This document shows positions 53,684-63,288 of a stretch of 64,000 nucleotides of DNA, in pieces. The position numbers and the translations under genes were made by a program. The notes beneath the pieces were generated by a model that saw only the letters and a list, made by a program, of their open reading frames with translations, was not told where the DNA came from and did not search any database. The DNA lies in NCBI RefSeq assembly GCF_039595935.1, contig NZ_JBCNKR010000004.1, forward strand, positions 743,001 to 807,000, given 5' to 3'. Position 1 is the first letter of the stretch. Every line of letters begins with the position of its first letter. The DNA is from Flavobacterium sp. (GTDB taxonomy: Bacteria > Bacteroidota > Bacteroidia > Flavobacteriales > Flavobacteriaceae).

Positions 53684-54001
53684 ATGGAAAATCTACATAA
53701 TAACGGACAAGAGCAGAACGCTCATATTGATATTTCACAGCAGGCTGAAATCCAGCAGTGGGCTGAAAAGTTAAATGTCCCTGAGGAGATATTAAAAGAT
53801 GCCGTAAGGGCAGCAGGCACTACTGTGGAAGAAGTAGCTGAGCACTTGAATGATAATTCTCCTTCTAGAGAAAGCGCCTCAGAAACCGTTCGCTTGAAAG
53901 ACGGTCCCTGGCATGATGAAAAAGGGAATGGTAAGCATCAAAATCCGCAGGGAAAAAGCATTGAAGAGGCAACAGACCCTTCAAAACTATCACAGCTTTA
54001 A
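53684..54001 (+). CDS. DUF3606-domain small protein
   Basis: A 105-residue soluble acidic protein with EIQQWAEKLNVPEEILKDAV and VRAAGTTVEEVAEHL, the pattern of DUF3606, a short helical domain common in Bacteroidota. The C-terminal half is disordered. Function unknown. It ends at a terminator. Confidence 0.7.
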   Translation: MENLHNNGQEQNAHIDISQQAEIQQWAEKLNVPEEILKDAVRAAGTTVEEVAEHLNDNSPSRESASETVRLKDGPWHDEKGNGKHQNPQGKSIEEATDPSKLSQL

Positions 54002-54073
54002 GTTTCAAAAAACTTAATTATCATTCATAGTAATAACTGCTTTATAAAAAGTAAAAACGAAAATAGGTAAAAG

Positions 54074-54130
54074 AATCCTGAAGGGCATTTTTTTGATTAA
54101 GCAGTCAAATGATGCTCTTCAGGATTTTAT
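54074..54130 (+). terminator. Terminator after the DUF3606 gene
   Basis: Stem AATCCTGAAGGGCAT (54074-54088) with ATGCTCTTCAGGATT (54112-54126), one mismatch, followed by a T-rich tract. Confidence 0.7.
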
Positions 54131-54293
54131 TTTAAGATAAATGCTTTCTAATTAACCGATAGGTAATCATCCTGAATATAACAATTGCTTCTTACCCTTC
54201 TTTTGAGTTAATTCCATAAATTTGTGCTGCAGACTCTTTGATCTGCCCCTCTGCTTTAAAAATAAATAGAGATCAAAAACATTCCGTTTAAAA

Positions 54294-56612
54294 ATGAACG
54301 ATCCGATTCTAGAAAACCTTAATCCCAGCCAGCTCCAAGCCGTGAAAACCACAGAAGGTTATGTGCGCGTTATTGCAGGAGCCGGCTCAGGAAAAACAAA
54401 GGCCCTTACCTCCCGCTTTGCCTACATTGTGGACAGGCTGGGAATCAATTCCTCCAATATCCTCTGCGTGACCTTTACCAATAAAGCGGCACAGGAAATG
54501 AAAAGGCGCGTCAAGGCGCTCATTGGCGATCTTTTTGATGTCAGCTTCATCACAACCTATCACGGTTTCTGCGTACGGTTTCTGCGTGAGGAAATAAATA
54601 AAATCCATTACCCGAAAAATTTTATCATACTGGATGCCGAAGACCAGAAAACCATTTTAAGGGAGGTGTTCAACGAACTGGACATCAATTCGAAAAACCT
54701 CACTTTCAAACAGGTGCTCCGCTTTATCTCCAAACAGAAAAGCACCTCCGATTATCTGGGGTACATGCTCGAGAATAAAAGCTTTGGGCCCGATGAAAAG
54801 GAATCGCTCTCCAGCCGCGTGTATCAGAAATACCTCGACAAGCAGAAGCGCAATTATGCGCTGGATTTTGATGACCTGATCCATTTTACGGCTTTCATAC
54901 TCGACAGCAATCCTGATGTGCTTTTCAAATGGCAGCAAATGCTGCATTACATACAGGTCGATGAGGCGCAGGACAGCTCCGACAGCCAGTTCCATCTGGT
55001 GGAAATGCTCTCGCGTGTGCACCAGAACCTGTTTCTGGTAGGGGATCCCGACCAGACGATCTATGAGTGGCGCGGTGCGAAACCCGAATACCTGGTGGAA
55101 TTCGACAGGATGTTTCCTGACACGAAAACCATTATCATGAACCAGAACTACCGCTCTACGCCAAACATCCTCAAAGTAGGCAACCATATTATCAAAAACA
55201 ACAAGGTAAGGGTGGACAAGGATATGGTCACGGATAATCCCGAAGGAGTTGAAGTGGTGCATTTCCATGGAAAAAATGACTTTGAGGAAACCTTCTGGGT
55301 GGCTTCCGAAATCAAGGAAATCCTTAAAACGGAAAATGCCGCTTACTCTGATATTACCATTTTATACCGTTCCAACCATCTCTCCAGAAATATCGAGCAG
55401 GCACTGATCAAAGAAAATATTCCCTACGCCATATTTGGTGGCGTGCGTTTCTTTGAAAGAAAGGAAATCAAAGATGTGCTTTCCTTTTTAAGGCTTATCG
55501 TCCAGGGCGATAATTTCTCTTTTCTGCGCATTCACAACCACCCTTCCCGCGGGCTGGGGAAAAAGTTCCTCGAAAGGCTCAGCCTTCTGGCAGGCGAACA
55601 GAACCTGTCCCTGCTTCAGGCGCTGCAAAATAATATTGAGGATAAAGAGCTCAATAAAAAAGGAGCTGCGGATTTCCTGGCTCTGGTTGAAGAGCTGAAA
55701 ACAGATGCCCAGACAAATTCCATTTCTGATCTGGTCAAGATCATACTCGATAAAAGCGGACTATCCGAACTCTACCGAAAAGACGGCGATGAGGACAGGC
55801 TGGAAAATATAAAAGAGCTGGTAAGCTCCATGCTGCTGCTGGAAAAAGAAAACAACGGCCCTGTAAATATTGTCGAATACCTGCAGGAAATTGCACTCTA
55901 TACCGATCTGGACAAAGACACGGAAAATCAGGATAAGGTACGCCTGATGACCATCCACATCTCCAAAGGGCTTGAATTTCCCTATGTGTTCCTATGCGGT
56001 TTTACCGAAGGGGTCCTGCCAAGCGCCCTTTCCATAAAGGAAAGACGAAAACGTGCTATTGAAGAGGAAAGAAGACTGATGTACGTTGCCGTTACAAGAG
56101 CCGAGAAAAGGTTTTACATGACCGATTCGGAAGGCTTTAATTTCACCACAGGGCTGAGCAAGTACCCTTCAAGGTTCCTCTTTGAAATCAAGGAAGAATT
56201 TTATGTGCGTAAAGGAAAACTGTCAGCAGAAATCCTCCAGGCGGCGCAGTCATCGGCGGCGGCTTCAAAAAACAGTGAAGATACCGAGTTCATTGAAGGG
56301 GATCTTGTAATGCATCCTGTCTGGAACAAAGGGAAAGTGCTTGCCGTAGATAGGGAGAAAAACCAGTACACTGTGCATTTTTTTGAAATGGGAAAAGAGA
56401 AACCCATTGACTTTTCGTTTCGTTTCCTAACTGCCGCATCAGATGTTGAGCTGGAAGGTTCTTCCCCTGCTGCACTTTTAAATATCCACGAAAACTTAAA
56501 AAATGCTCCTGATCCATTTGCAGACCAGGAGCAGCAGAACGGCTTTGCTGAAAATGAGGATAGCCGTATTTTTAATGATAAAAATACAGACAGTAAAAAG
56601 GAAGAATGGTAA
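54294..56612 (+). CDS. UvrD/PcrA-like superfamily 1 helicase
   Basis: The 772-residue helicase has a Q motif (LNPSQLQAVKTTEG), Walker A GAGSGKT (29-35), Walker B VDEAQD (about 221), TIHISKGLEF and YVAVTRAEKR motifs, and a C-terminal Tudor-like segment (VWNKGKVLAVDREKNQYTVHF). This is the PcrA/UvrD group, unwinding DNA 3' to 5' in repair and plasmid transfer. It is carried on the element with SSB and ExoVII genes. Assignment to UvrD rather than Rep is uncertain. Confidence 0.9.
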   Translation: MNDPILENLNPSQLQAVKTTEGYVRVIAGAGSGKTKALTSRFAYIVDRLGINSSNILCVTFTNKAAQEMKRRVKALIGDLFDVSFITTYHGFCVRFLREEINKIHYPKNFIILDAEDQKTILREVFNELDINSKNLTFKQVLRFISKQKSTSDYLGYMLENKSFGPDEKESLSSRVYQKYLDKQKRNYALDFDDLIHFTAFILDSNPDVLFKWQQMLHYIQVDEAQDSSDSQFHLVEMLSRVHQNLFLVGDPDQTIYEWRGAKPEYLVEFDRMFPDTKTIIMNQNYRSTPNILKVGNHIIKNNKVRVDKDMVTDNPEGVEVVHFHGKNDFEETFWVASEIKEILKTENAAYSDITILYRSNHLSRNIEQALIKENIPYAIFGGVRFFERKEIKDVLSFLRLIVQGDNFSFLRIHNHPSRGLGKKFLERLSLLAGEQNLSLLQALQNNIEDKELNKKGAADFLALVEELKTDAQTNSISDLVKIILDKSGLSELYRKDGDEDRLENIKELVSSMLLLEKENNGPVNIVEYLQEIALYTDLDKDTENQDKVRLMTIHISKGLEFPYVFLCGFTEGVLPSALSIKERRKRAIEEERRLMYVAVTRAEKRFYMTDSEGFNFTTGLSKYPSRFLFEIKEEFYVRKGKLSAEILQAAQSSAAASKNSEDTEFIEGDLVMHPVWNKGKVLAVDREKNQYTVHFFEMGKEKPIDFSFRFLTAASDVELEGSSPAALLNIHENLKNAPDPFADQEQQNGFAENEDSRIFNDKNTDSKKEEW

Positions 56613-56668
56613 AAACCGGCTCATCAGAGCGGTATTGCTGTATCGGTACTTAAATCATTTTTTATACA

Positions 56669-56700
56669 AAAGCCCATTGTTTCAAACAGCAATGGGCTTT
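56669..56700 (+). terminator. Terminator-like hairpin after the helicase gene
   Basis: Perfect 11-bp stem AAAGCCCATTG/CAATGGGCTTT with a 10-base loop; the T tract is short, so efficiency is uncertain. Confidence 0.6.
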
Positions 56701-56821
56701 GTCTTGTATCGGCGTATAATAGGCAGTACCTGAAACTTTCCATCACAGGCATGCGTTTTCATCGGAGTATAACTTAAACTATAACGCCTTAAAGCTGCAT
56801 TTTAGTATGCCGCATCCTATT

Positions 56822-57031
56822 TTACTCCTTGGTATTCTCCATACCGCTGATAATTTTAGCCACTTCAGTTTCGGTCGATTTTAGTTTTGCCTGGCAGAAC
56901 TCTATCAGTTCAGATGCCCTTTTTACTTTGGCAGCCAGTTCATCCACAGAGATGGTTTCGTCTTCCATCTCTTTGGCGATCAGGGCCAGCTCTTTGGCTG
57001 CAGCCTCATAAGTCAGTGTGTTTTCCATCAT
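56822..57031 (-). CDS. xseB: Exodeoxyribonuclease VII small subunit
   Basis: A 69-residue helical protein with the XseB pattern: LTYEAAAKELALIAKEMEDETISVDELA near the N-terminus, VKRASELIEFCQAKLK after. It overlaps xseA by 26 bases. Together they form ExoVII, which degrades single-stranded DNA from both ends. Confidence 0.9.
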   Translation of the reverse strand: MMENTLTYEAAAKELALIAKEMEDETISVDELAAKVKRASELIEFCQAKLKSTETEVAKIISGMENTKE

Positions 57032-58442
57032 ATTCTATTTTTTCGTTGACCGTACTTTTCAGTACGGCATCTTTTGTTACTATTTCAATCTCTTCGCCTT
57101 CCTTTATGCTCCCTGCTCCGTTTACAATTTTATTGTTTTTTCGGATCACGGCATATCCTCTGCTGAGCACATTCTGCGGGGAGAGCAGCTTTATAGTTTT
57201 ATGGTGGTCCTCCAATTGGAGTCTGCGGCTTCGCAGGTACTGGCTGGTAAAGATCTTCAGGTTCGCTTTTAAATGCTGAAGATTGCTGTTTTCCTGCTGG
57301 ATGATGCTCTGTGGTCGCTGCAGTGTTTTCTGCGCAGTCAGCAGCAGGTTTTGCTTTTTCTCCGCCAGTATGTCCCTGCTGGTCCGGACAATATGCTGAT
57401 GGGTAAGCATGAGTTCTTCTTTCTGCACGGCAATCAGTTGTTTCGCATTATGGGTAACCGTGCTTTTAAGTCCGCTGAGTTCTTTATAATACCCAAGGAA
57501 AAGCTGCTGCGATTTAATAACTATTATCCTTTGCAGTGACAGTATATGCTGCTCGAAACTGCGGTTGTGCGCTATGATAAACTCCGCCGCCTTGGTTGGT
57601 GTTTTGGTATGGGTATGGGCCATCAGGTCGGTAATGCTGACATTTTTCTGGTGCCCGATGCCGGTTATCACAGGGATCGGGAATTTTGCCACTGCCCTTC
57701 CGATATTGTAATTGTCGAAAATCAAAAAATCAGACTGCGATCCGCCTCCCCTTGTGATGACAATGGCATCATAAGCAATTCCAGTGTTGTAGACATCAAT
57801 AAGCTTGTTTAGGAACAGTTTGGCATTATTGTCCCCCTGAACAACGGTATGATAATCATCAATCTGAAAAACATAGCCAAAATCGTTATGCTGCATCGTA
57901 TGGCGGAAATCCTCATTTCCGGCAGAACTGCTTGAGGAAATCACCGCAACCCTCTGAATTATCGCAGGAAGCTTCAGACGGCTGTTCAGCGTGGAGTAAA
58001 ACTCTCCTTCTTTCTGTATGAAATCATTCTCTTTAACAAGCCTTGCAAGAGTGGCGTTGCGCTGCTGTTCCAGAATGCCGAGCATGAAATTGCTGTCGAT
58101 ATCCAGAAGGTTTACCGAAAGACCGTACAGCGGATGGAAATCCACGCTAACCTGAACAAGAACATGAAGATTGTTGGTAAAACGCTGTCCGGTGCTGTTT
58201 TCAAAATCAAGGATCTTTAGTGCTCCTGCTCCCCAGCTCTTGCCCATTATTTTAGCAGTGATCGTACTGCCTTTCTCTGATTTCTCCACCAGTTCAAAGT
58301 AATGGATCTTTTTATCGGCCTTGAAGGAATGGTTGGTGATATCTGCCACTACCCAGTACGTCTGTCCCTTAAAGCGGGAATGGATCGTATCCTGGATCTG
58401 GCCGGTGAGCTGTGAGAGTCTGATATGCTGGTCTGGTCCCAT
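57006..58442 (-). CDS. xseA: Exodeoxyribonuclease VII large subunit
   Basis: The 478-residue protein has the N-terminal OB domain (YWVVADITNHSFKADKKIHYF), the nuclease core IQRVAVISSSSSAGNEDFRHT, AIVITRGGGSQSDF and PVITGIGHQKNVSITDLMAHT, then a coiled coil and a C-terminal ALSRGYAVI-like motif (NVLSRGYAVIRKNNK). It is a complete XseA. The element location of an xseAB pair, rather than the chromosome, is unusual and suggests an accessory copy. Confidence 0.93.
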   Translation of the reverse strand: MGPDQHIRLSQLTGQIQDTIHSRFKGQTYWVVADITNHSFKADKKIHYFELVEKSEKGSTITAKIMGKSWGAGALKILDFENSTGQRFTNNLHVLVQVSVDFHPLYGLSVNLLDIDSNFMLGILEQQRNATLARLVKENDFIQKEGEFYSTLNSRLKLPAIIQRVAVISSSSSAGNEDFRHTMQHNDFGYVFQIDDYHTVVQGDNNAKLFLNKLIDVYNTGIAYDAIVITRGGGSQSDFLIFDNYNIGRAVAKFPIPVITGIGHQKNVSITDLMAHTHTKTPTKAAEFIIAHNRSFEQHILSLQRIIVIKSQQLFLGYYKELSGLKSTVTHNAKQLIAVQKEELMLTHQHIVRTSRDILAEKKQNLLLTAQKTLQRPQSIIQQENSNLQHLKANLKIFTSQYLRSRRLQLEDHHKTIKLLSPQNVLSRGYAVIRKNNKIVNGAGSIKEGEEIEIVTKDAVLKSTVNEKIEYDGKHTDL

Positions 58443-58762
58443 ATTGTTTTTAGGGGTCTGCTGCTGTTTGTTTTTTCTTCTTCACCGCTAAGATAGCTAT
58501 TCTCAGGCGGATCTCAAAAACAGAAAAAAGAGAGGTTAATTTTCAATTCAAAACGGGTTAAAAGGGCAGCCAAAGTAGTGCCCGCCCTCACCTGCATGCG
58601 CATAACGGCTCCTGGCCGCCCTTCGGGACTTATAGCACTCCGGCTCGGTATCTAGCCACTTTTCTTCTGCTTTCTTTTTTCCCGTTTTTTCTTTTGAAAA
58701 ATTTGCGTTGCGGACGACGGAGGAAGAAATCTGAAATAAGTATTCACTAAAAATTTTATGTC
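58443..58762. other. Divergent intergenic region between xseA and ssb
   Basis: 320 bases without a gene. The middle part (about 58575-58660) is G+C-rich with CGGCTCCTGGCCGCCCTTCG, which looks structured, but no repeat arms or consensus promoter were confirmed. Confidence 0.4.
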
Positions 58763-59149
58763 ATGGAAATCACAGGACGAATTGTAAAAGATGCCTCCGT
58801 TTTTAAAGTAAAAGAAAACCGTGAGGTGGTAAACTTCTCCATAGCAGTCAACGACAGCTATAAACCCAAAGGAAGCACAGAGGTCAAAAAGATTGTAACC
58901 TATATCGACTGTTCTTACTGGCTCAGGTCGGGACTGGCGCAGTGGCTCAAAAAAGGAACGCTCGTACAGCTCTTCGGGCGCATCGGGCTGAATGTCTATA
59001 TCGGAAATGACGCCCGCGCGCACGGCGCTTTGACCTTTCACACATCGGATATTAAAATCCTTGTATTCCCCCAGACGCAGAGCACAAAAGCAGTACCTGC
59101 GGCTAAAAAGGACAATAAAAACGAAGAGCCTGACGACCTGCCCTTCTAA
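58763..59149 (+). CDS. ssb: Single-stranded DNA-binding protein (element copy)
   Basis: The 128-residue protein starts MEITGRIVKDASVFKVKE and shows an OB fold with VTYIDCSYWLRSGLAQWLKKG, ending in the conserved acidic tail DDLPF that docks repair proteins. It coats single-stranded DNA during transfer. It starts a plus-strand group with PcfK/PcfJ-like genes. Confidence 0.92.
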   Translation: MEITGRIVKDASVFKVKENREVVNFSIAVNDSYKPKGSTEVKKIVTYIDCSYWLRSGLAQWLKKGTLVQLFGRIGLNVYIGNDARAHGALTFHTSDIKILVFPQTQSTKAVPAAKKDNKNEEPDDLPF

Positions 59150-59193
59150 TTGTTATCTCCATTAAATTTTTACACACGCCTAAATGAAATAGT

Positions 59194-59553
59194 ATGAAAG
59201 CCTTAGAAAGATCAAATTACAGTGGGTACCGTGTAAGCGATGCCTTTAATGAAATTATCCTAAAAAGCATTACTTCCTACAGCGGAAAACGCAGAGAAAA
59301 GCTCAAATCCTTTTTCCTTGATTTGCAGCAGGGAGGATGCGTGAGCGGCATGATTTCAGAATTTATCTACAACACGGACTGCAAAGCGTTTTACATCGAA
59401 CATATCGATGACCTTGAAAATATACGTACTGAACTGGAAGAAGCTATCGGCGAGCCGATCGAAAACCGATTTCAAGCCCCGCATTACACCTTTGTCTGCT
59501 GGCTCTGCTTCGAGGAATATTGTTATGAGCTCTATTCTAGGCTCTTTGAATAG
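59194..59553 (+). CDS. Element-conserved hypothetical protein
   Basis: A 119-residue soluble protein with FYIEHIDDLENIRTELEEAIG and an aromatic end (HYTFVCWLCFEEYCYELY). It is typical of proteins found between ssb and pcfK-like genes in Bacteroidota elements, but no function is known. It follows ssb by 44 bases. Confidence 0.6.
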   Translation: MKALERSNYSGYRVSDAFNEIILKSITSYSGKRREKLKSFFLDLQQGGCVSGMISEFIYNTDCKAFYIEHIDDLENIRTELEEAIGEPIENRFQAPHYTFVCWLCFEEYCYELYSRLFE

Positions 59554-59579
59554 AAATTTCCAACCTTAAATCTATTCTT

Positions 59580-59969
59580 ATGAAAGCTTCTGAAAATTTT
59601 AAAAATGCCATAGAGAAATACCTCAGCACTTTGGCGCAGGGCGATACCGCCTTTGCGCCGCACTTTGCCAAAGCATCCAAGAACCTCGAAAGCTGCATCC
59701 ATTATATCTTCGGCGAGGTAAAAAAAACAGGCTTGTGCGCCTTTGACAATCAGGAAATCTTCGACATGGCAGTAAAGTACTACACCGATGATTCTATCGG
59801 CACGCCTGCGCCGATTGCGTGCAGAGCCGTGGTGCAGACCCCTGCACCGTCCGACCTTTTTACGCAGCCCGAAATCCCTGCTGCGCCTGTCAAAACCGAA
59901 CCTGTTCCAACCGTAAAAAAAGACGTAAAACCTGCGGCGCAGACCGCCCTGACACTCTTTGACCTATGA
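59580..59969 (+). CDS. PcfK-like protein
   Basis: A 129-residue protein with KNAIEKYLSTLAQGDTAFAP and FDNQEIFDMAVKYYTDDS, the PcfK-family pattern, and a Pro/Ala-rich linker ending in TALTLFDL. PcfK and PcfJ occur together on conjugative elements. Its stop overlaps the pcfJ start by 4 bases (ATGA). Confidence 0.8.
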   Translation: MKASENFKNAIEKYLSTLAQGDTAFAPHFAKASKNLESCIHYIFGEVKKTGLCAFDNQEIFDMAVKYYTDDSIGTPAPIACRAVVQTPAPSDLFTQPEIPAAPVKTEPVPTVKKDVKPAAQTALTLFDL

Positions 59970-61279
59970 CACCCAAAACCATCATCGAAAAGCAGCTGAC
60001 GGCGCTGAGCGCCTCGCTTGCGCCTATTAGAGAAGAGGTATTTACTTGGGCAGAGCAGACTATTTTTCTCAAATGGGGTGTGTTGTCCCGCAGCAGGTTC
60101 TACTGCCTGGACTGCGCCCACGTTTGGAAACCCTCCTGTCCAAGCACCTGCGCCAAGTTCACTTCCTGCCCTGCCTGCGCAGGCAGACTCAAAATGATGC
60201 CTTATAATCAGGTACATTTTAAGGAAACAGAATATTTCGCCGTTATCGAGCGCTGTGCGGGGTTTCAGGTGGTGCGCATGGACATTTCCCACAAGCACAT
60301 GAAAAAGAATTTCGCACCCTCCTATTTCCATAAGGAAGTCATGCAGCATTGGATAAACCCCAAAGGTGACGTTCGCACGCTCGCACGCAGCACCAATGTG
60401 TTTTCCAGTAACCTTGATGCATGGAAATTCTATTCCCCGCTTGAAATAAAGCCAAAGGATTTCATCCGCAATTCCAGATTCTATATCAATCCCTTCAAGG
60501 TTTATCCGCAGATGAAAGTGCTTCCGATCTTAAAACGCAACGGCTTCAAGACTTCGGTATATGACATTGCACCGCACTTATTGTTTTCATCGCTTTTATC
60601 CGACCCTGTTGCAGAAACCCTTTTAAAATCCCGACAGCTGAACCTGTTGCAGTATTACCTCTGCGCATCACGGCAGAACATCCGCCGCAACTGGCAGGCG
60701 GTGAAGACCGTCATCCGAAACCATTACAAAATTTCAGATGTCCCCGTTTGGGAGGATTATCTCGAACTGCTGCGGTATTTCAAAAAAGACCTTTCATGTC
60801 CTTTGTATGTCTGCCCCGAAAACCTCTGCGAAGCGCACGACCATTTTGTGAAAAAGAAAAGGGACTTGCTTCGCAAGAAAAAACTCCGCGACCTGCGCCT
60901 TGAAATCGAAAAGGCGCAGAAAAGATATGCAAACGACAAAAAGCGCTTTTTCGGGCTGTCGTTCCGCGATGGGCAGCTCAGCATTTCCGTTATTGAAGAA
61001 GTAAAAGATTTTATGGCCGAGGGCGACGACTTGGGGCATTGCGTGTTTACCAATGAGTATTATGTTAGAAAAGATTCGCTGATACTCTCGGCAAAGTTCT
61101 GCGATAAGTCCATGGAAACCATCGAAATTTCACTCAGCCGTATGGAAATCCTGCAGTGCAGGGGACTGAAAAACAAGCCCTCCAGACATCACAGACAGAT
61201 CCTGCAGCTGCTGAGCCAAAACTTATATCAGATAAAGGAGCGCATGAAAAAAAGAAAACCCAAAATTATAAGCCGATAA
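59966..61279 (+). CDS. PcfJ-like protein
   Basis: The 437-residue protein has an N-terminal zinc-binding region with paired Cys (YCLDCAHVW, CPSTCAKFTSCPACAG) and a C-terminal PcfJ domain with EGDDLGHCVFTNEYY and LILSAKFCDKSMETIEISL. PcfJ proteins are conserved on conjugative plasmids and elements; the biochemical role is unknown. It ends at a terminator. The ATGA overlap with pcfK implies coupling. Confidence 0.85.
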   Translation: MTPKTIIEKQLTALSASLAPIREEVFTWAEQTIFLKWGVLSRSRFYCLDCAHVWKPSCPSTCAKFTSCPACAGRLKMMPYNQVHFKETEYFAVIERCAGFQVVRMDISHKHMKKNFAPSYFHKEVMQHWINPKGDVRTLARSTNVFSSNLDAWKFYSPLEIKPKDFIRNSRFYINPFKVYPQMKVLPILKRNGFKTSVYDIAPHLLFSSLLSDPVAETLLKSRQLNLLQYYLCASRQNIRRNWQAVKTVIRNHYKISDVPVWEDYLELLRYFKKDLSCPLYVCPENLCEAHDHFVKKKRDLLRKKKLRDLRLEIEKAQKRYANDKKRFFGLSFRDGQLSISVIEEVKDFMAEGDDLGHCVFTNEYYVRKDSLILSAKFCDKSMETIEISLSRMEILQCRGLKNKPSRHHRQILQLLSQNLYQIKERMKKRKPKIISR

Positions 61280-61297
61280 GCATATCGGCTTTTTTTA
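61271..61297 (+). terminator. Terminator of the ssb-pcfJ operon
   Basis: Stem AGCCGAT/ATCGGCT (61271-61277, 61284-61290) followed by seven T; it overlaps the pcfJ stop codon. Confidence 0.85.
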
Positions 61298-61319
61298 TGC
61301 AGTGAAATCAAAGCCCGAA

Positions 61320-61347
61320 AGCCCGCCGTCCTCCCGGACGGCGGGCT
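61320..61347 (-). terminator. Terminator of the 61376 gene
   Basis: Perfect 12-bp stem AGCCCGCCGTCC/GGACGGCGGGCT with a 4-base loop, 28 bases past the stop codon. Confidence 0.75.
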
Positions 61348-61375
61348 CTGGATTCCAATGCCTGCCAAAGCCGCA

Positions 61376-61621
61376 TTACTTTAAGGTAATCGCATCGGCA
61401 AGGTTTTCCTGATCGATAAAGGCCGTTATATACTGCCGGGCTTCACCGCGCTTCTCCAGATCCGTTTCAAAGGTATTGAGATGATACTCCTCGTCCTGGT
61501 CCAGGATATGAATGATCTCGGTATAGCCTTTCGAAATCAGGCTCCCTTTGAGCTTGATCACGGTGAGCTGCTGGTGCGGGTCCAAATCTTTTCTCACCTT
61601 TAATTGTATTGCTTTTTCCAT
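61376..61621 (-). CDS. Small conserved hypothetical protein
   Basis: Start 61621 (MEKAIQLKVRKDLDPHQQL) gives 82 residues; upstream in-frame codons look non-coding. It contains GYTEIIHILDQDEEYHLNTF and QYITAFIDQENLAD. No family is recognised. It has its own terminator. Confidence 0.55.
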   Translation of the reverse strand: MEKAIQLKVRKDLDPHQQLTVIKLKGSLISKGYTEIIHILDQDEEYHLNTFETDLEKRGEARQYITAFIDQENLADAITLK

Positions 61622-61894
61622 TGTGAAAGATCTGTATGTTAGGGTAGTTGTAATTCTCCTATCAAATATAGCAATTAAGACCGCAGCCACAGCACCGGGT
61701 ACTGTTAAAAAAAGACAAGCAGCATTTTACCGCACATGTTAATTTAGTAAGAAAAATAAAATTTACTGTAAGAAAAAAAATAAGGAAATGATTTAATTTT
61801 AGGGAGGCAGAATTTTAAAAACGTTTAGCCCTCACAATGGAAAATCAAAACTGGACAAAGCTAAATTACTTAATTTAAAGCGTATCTTTAAGAC

Positions 61895-62320
61895 ATGAGA
61901 AGAAACGGAGAAATAATAATAATCGAAGATGACGAGGATGACAGGCTCTTCCTTAAGGATATTTTTGAAAGCCTGGACTATCCCAACAAAATAAAATTCA
62001 TTGAAGACCCAATGGATGCCCTTTCTTACCTTTCCAATTCGAAGGTGAGGCCTTTCCTTATTTTGTCAGATATCAATATGCCCAAGATTAATGGCTTTGA
62101 ACTCCGCGAACAGATACTTGCCCTGGCGGAAATCCGCGAGAAATGTACTCCTTACATCTTTCTTTCCACCTCGAAAAACCCGGAAAATGTACTCAGGGCG
62201 TACCGCTGCCAAGTACAGGGATACTTTAGGAAAGAAGAAGACTTCTCAGTCTATCAAGCCATGATAAAAAACATTGTGGAATACTGGCGCCTAAGCCTTA
62301 CTCCGGGATCAGCACTGTAA
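61895..62320 (+). CDS. Stand-alone receiver-domain response regulator
   Basis: A 141-residue single receiver: acidic pair in IIEDDEDDRLF, phospho-Asp in ILSDINMPKING, Ser/Thr in IFLSTSKNP and Lys in GYFRKEED. It has no output domain, so it likely acts in phosphorelay or by protein contact. TATCTTTA lies 4 bases before the ATG, hinting at a leaderless mRNA like that of the DUF6965 gene. Confidence 0.9.
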   Translation: MRRNGEIIIIEDDEDDRLFLKDIFESLDYPNKIKFIEDPMDALSYLSNSKVRPFLILSDINMPKINGFELREQILALAEIREKCTPYIFLSTSKNPENVLRAYRCQVQGYFRKEEDFSVYQAMIKNIVEYWRLSLTPGSAL

Positions 62321-62415
62321 AAAACACATCTGCTTTATTTATATTGTACGAATCCGCCCGCTGAACTTCAGGTAAAATCTGTTGCGGCTTTCTATTTTTT
62401 TTCTTGCTCGAAACA

Positions 62416-62808
62416 TCAAAATGGCTTTGGCTGCAAAAGCGAATCCAGCTGGGAAAGAAGCTCGCCAAAACTGTTGGGCTTGCTGATATAGGCAAGGATG
62501 TTATGCTGCCCGATTTTGCTCTTCATGAAATCCGCTGAGGGGGTCGAGATCATCACTACAGGAATATCCTTCAGCCTTGCGTCATTTTTTAAAGAGACCA
62601 GCAGCTCCAGCCCATTGATTCTGGGCATATTATAATCTAGAAAAATCAGTTCGGGCAGCTTATCAGACCCCCTGAGTTCTTCCAAGGCAGTCTGCGGACT
62701 GCTCTCCCATCGCAGCAGTATGTTTTTATTGAGCTGGTCTACCGCTTCCATAAACAGCTCGGCATCTTCACGGTCATCATCGATAAGCAGAATACTTCTA
62801 TATAACAT
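62416..62808 (-). CDS. Stand-alone receiver-domain response regulator
   Basis: A 130-residue receiver with LLIDDDREDAELF, phospho-Asp in IFLDYNMPRING, Thr in VMISTPSAD and Lys in AYISKPNSF. All phosphorylation residues are present and there is no output domain. It lies near the sensor kinase at the right edge, which may be its partner. Confidence 0.9.
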   Translation of the reverse strand: MLYRSILLIDDDREDAELFMEAVDQLNKNILLRWESSPQTALEELRGSDKLPELIFLDYNMPRINGLELLVSLKNDARLKDIPVVMISTPSADFMKSKIGQHNILAYISKPNSFGELLSQLDSLLQPKPF

Positions 62809-63093
62809 GGCGCATACATTTTTAAGCTCCTCGACTGCAGTTAAATACGGTTTTTAGTCCGATGCGGTTTGGCGCGGCAGGCAAAAAAAGATAAATCACC
62901 TATACAGCCGCCCTTAAAGGTACGGCGATTTTCTGCAGCAAATGGACGCTGGCTGCCAGATGTGGAAATTTTACAACTCTATTTTGGAATTATATAAAAA
63001 AAATGCTGCCGTGAAGATTATTTTTGCGTTTTTATAGGATTTTTCATCCTTGCCTATCTGTTTTCTTTTGGTTTTAAATTAGAACTGCAGACT

Positions 63094-63288
63094 ATGAGAA
63101 CCCTACTGTTCCTTTTTTGTACACTGGCTGTCTGGGGCTGTTATCCGCAGCAGCACCATGATCCTAAAGTGCTTCTTGCCATGGAAACCTATGCTTTTTT
63201 GAAAGGACAGAGTGCCGCCCTGAAAAAGGCCGCCAGCCAATTCCCTGCCTTTGCAAAAGAATCCAAAAAAAATGGTTTAAAAAAATAG
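63094..63288 (+). CDS. Small lipoprotein
   Basis: A 64-residue protein with a signal peptide and lipobox AVWGCYP (Cys16). The mature part is helical and basic (MLAMETYAFLKG-like, AALKKAASQFPAF). Unknown function. Confidence 0.55.
   Translation: MRTLLFLFCTLAVWGCYPQQHHDPKVLLAMETYAFLKGQSAALKKAASQFPAFAKESKKNGLKK

Noticed and set aside
54657..55268. 203-residue minus-strand ORF
   Set aside because: Antisense to the helicase gene, with no motif of its own.
59780..60349. 189-residue minus-strand ORF
   Set aside because: Antisense across the pcfK/pcfJ overlap; Cys/Gly-rich composition is typical of a shadow frame.
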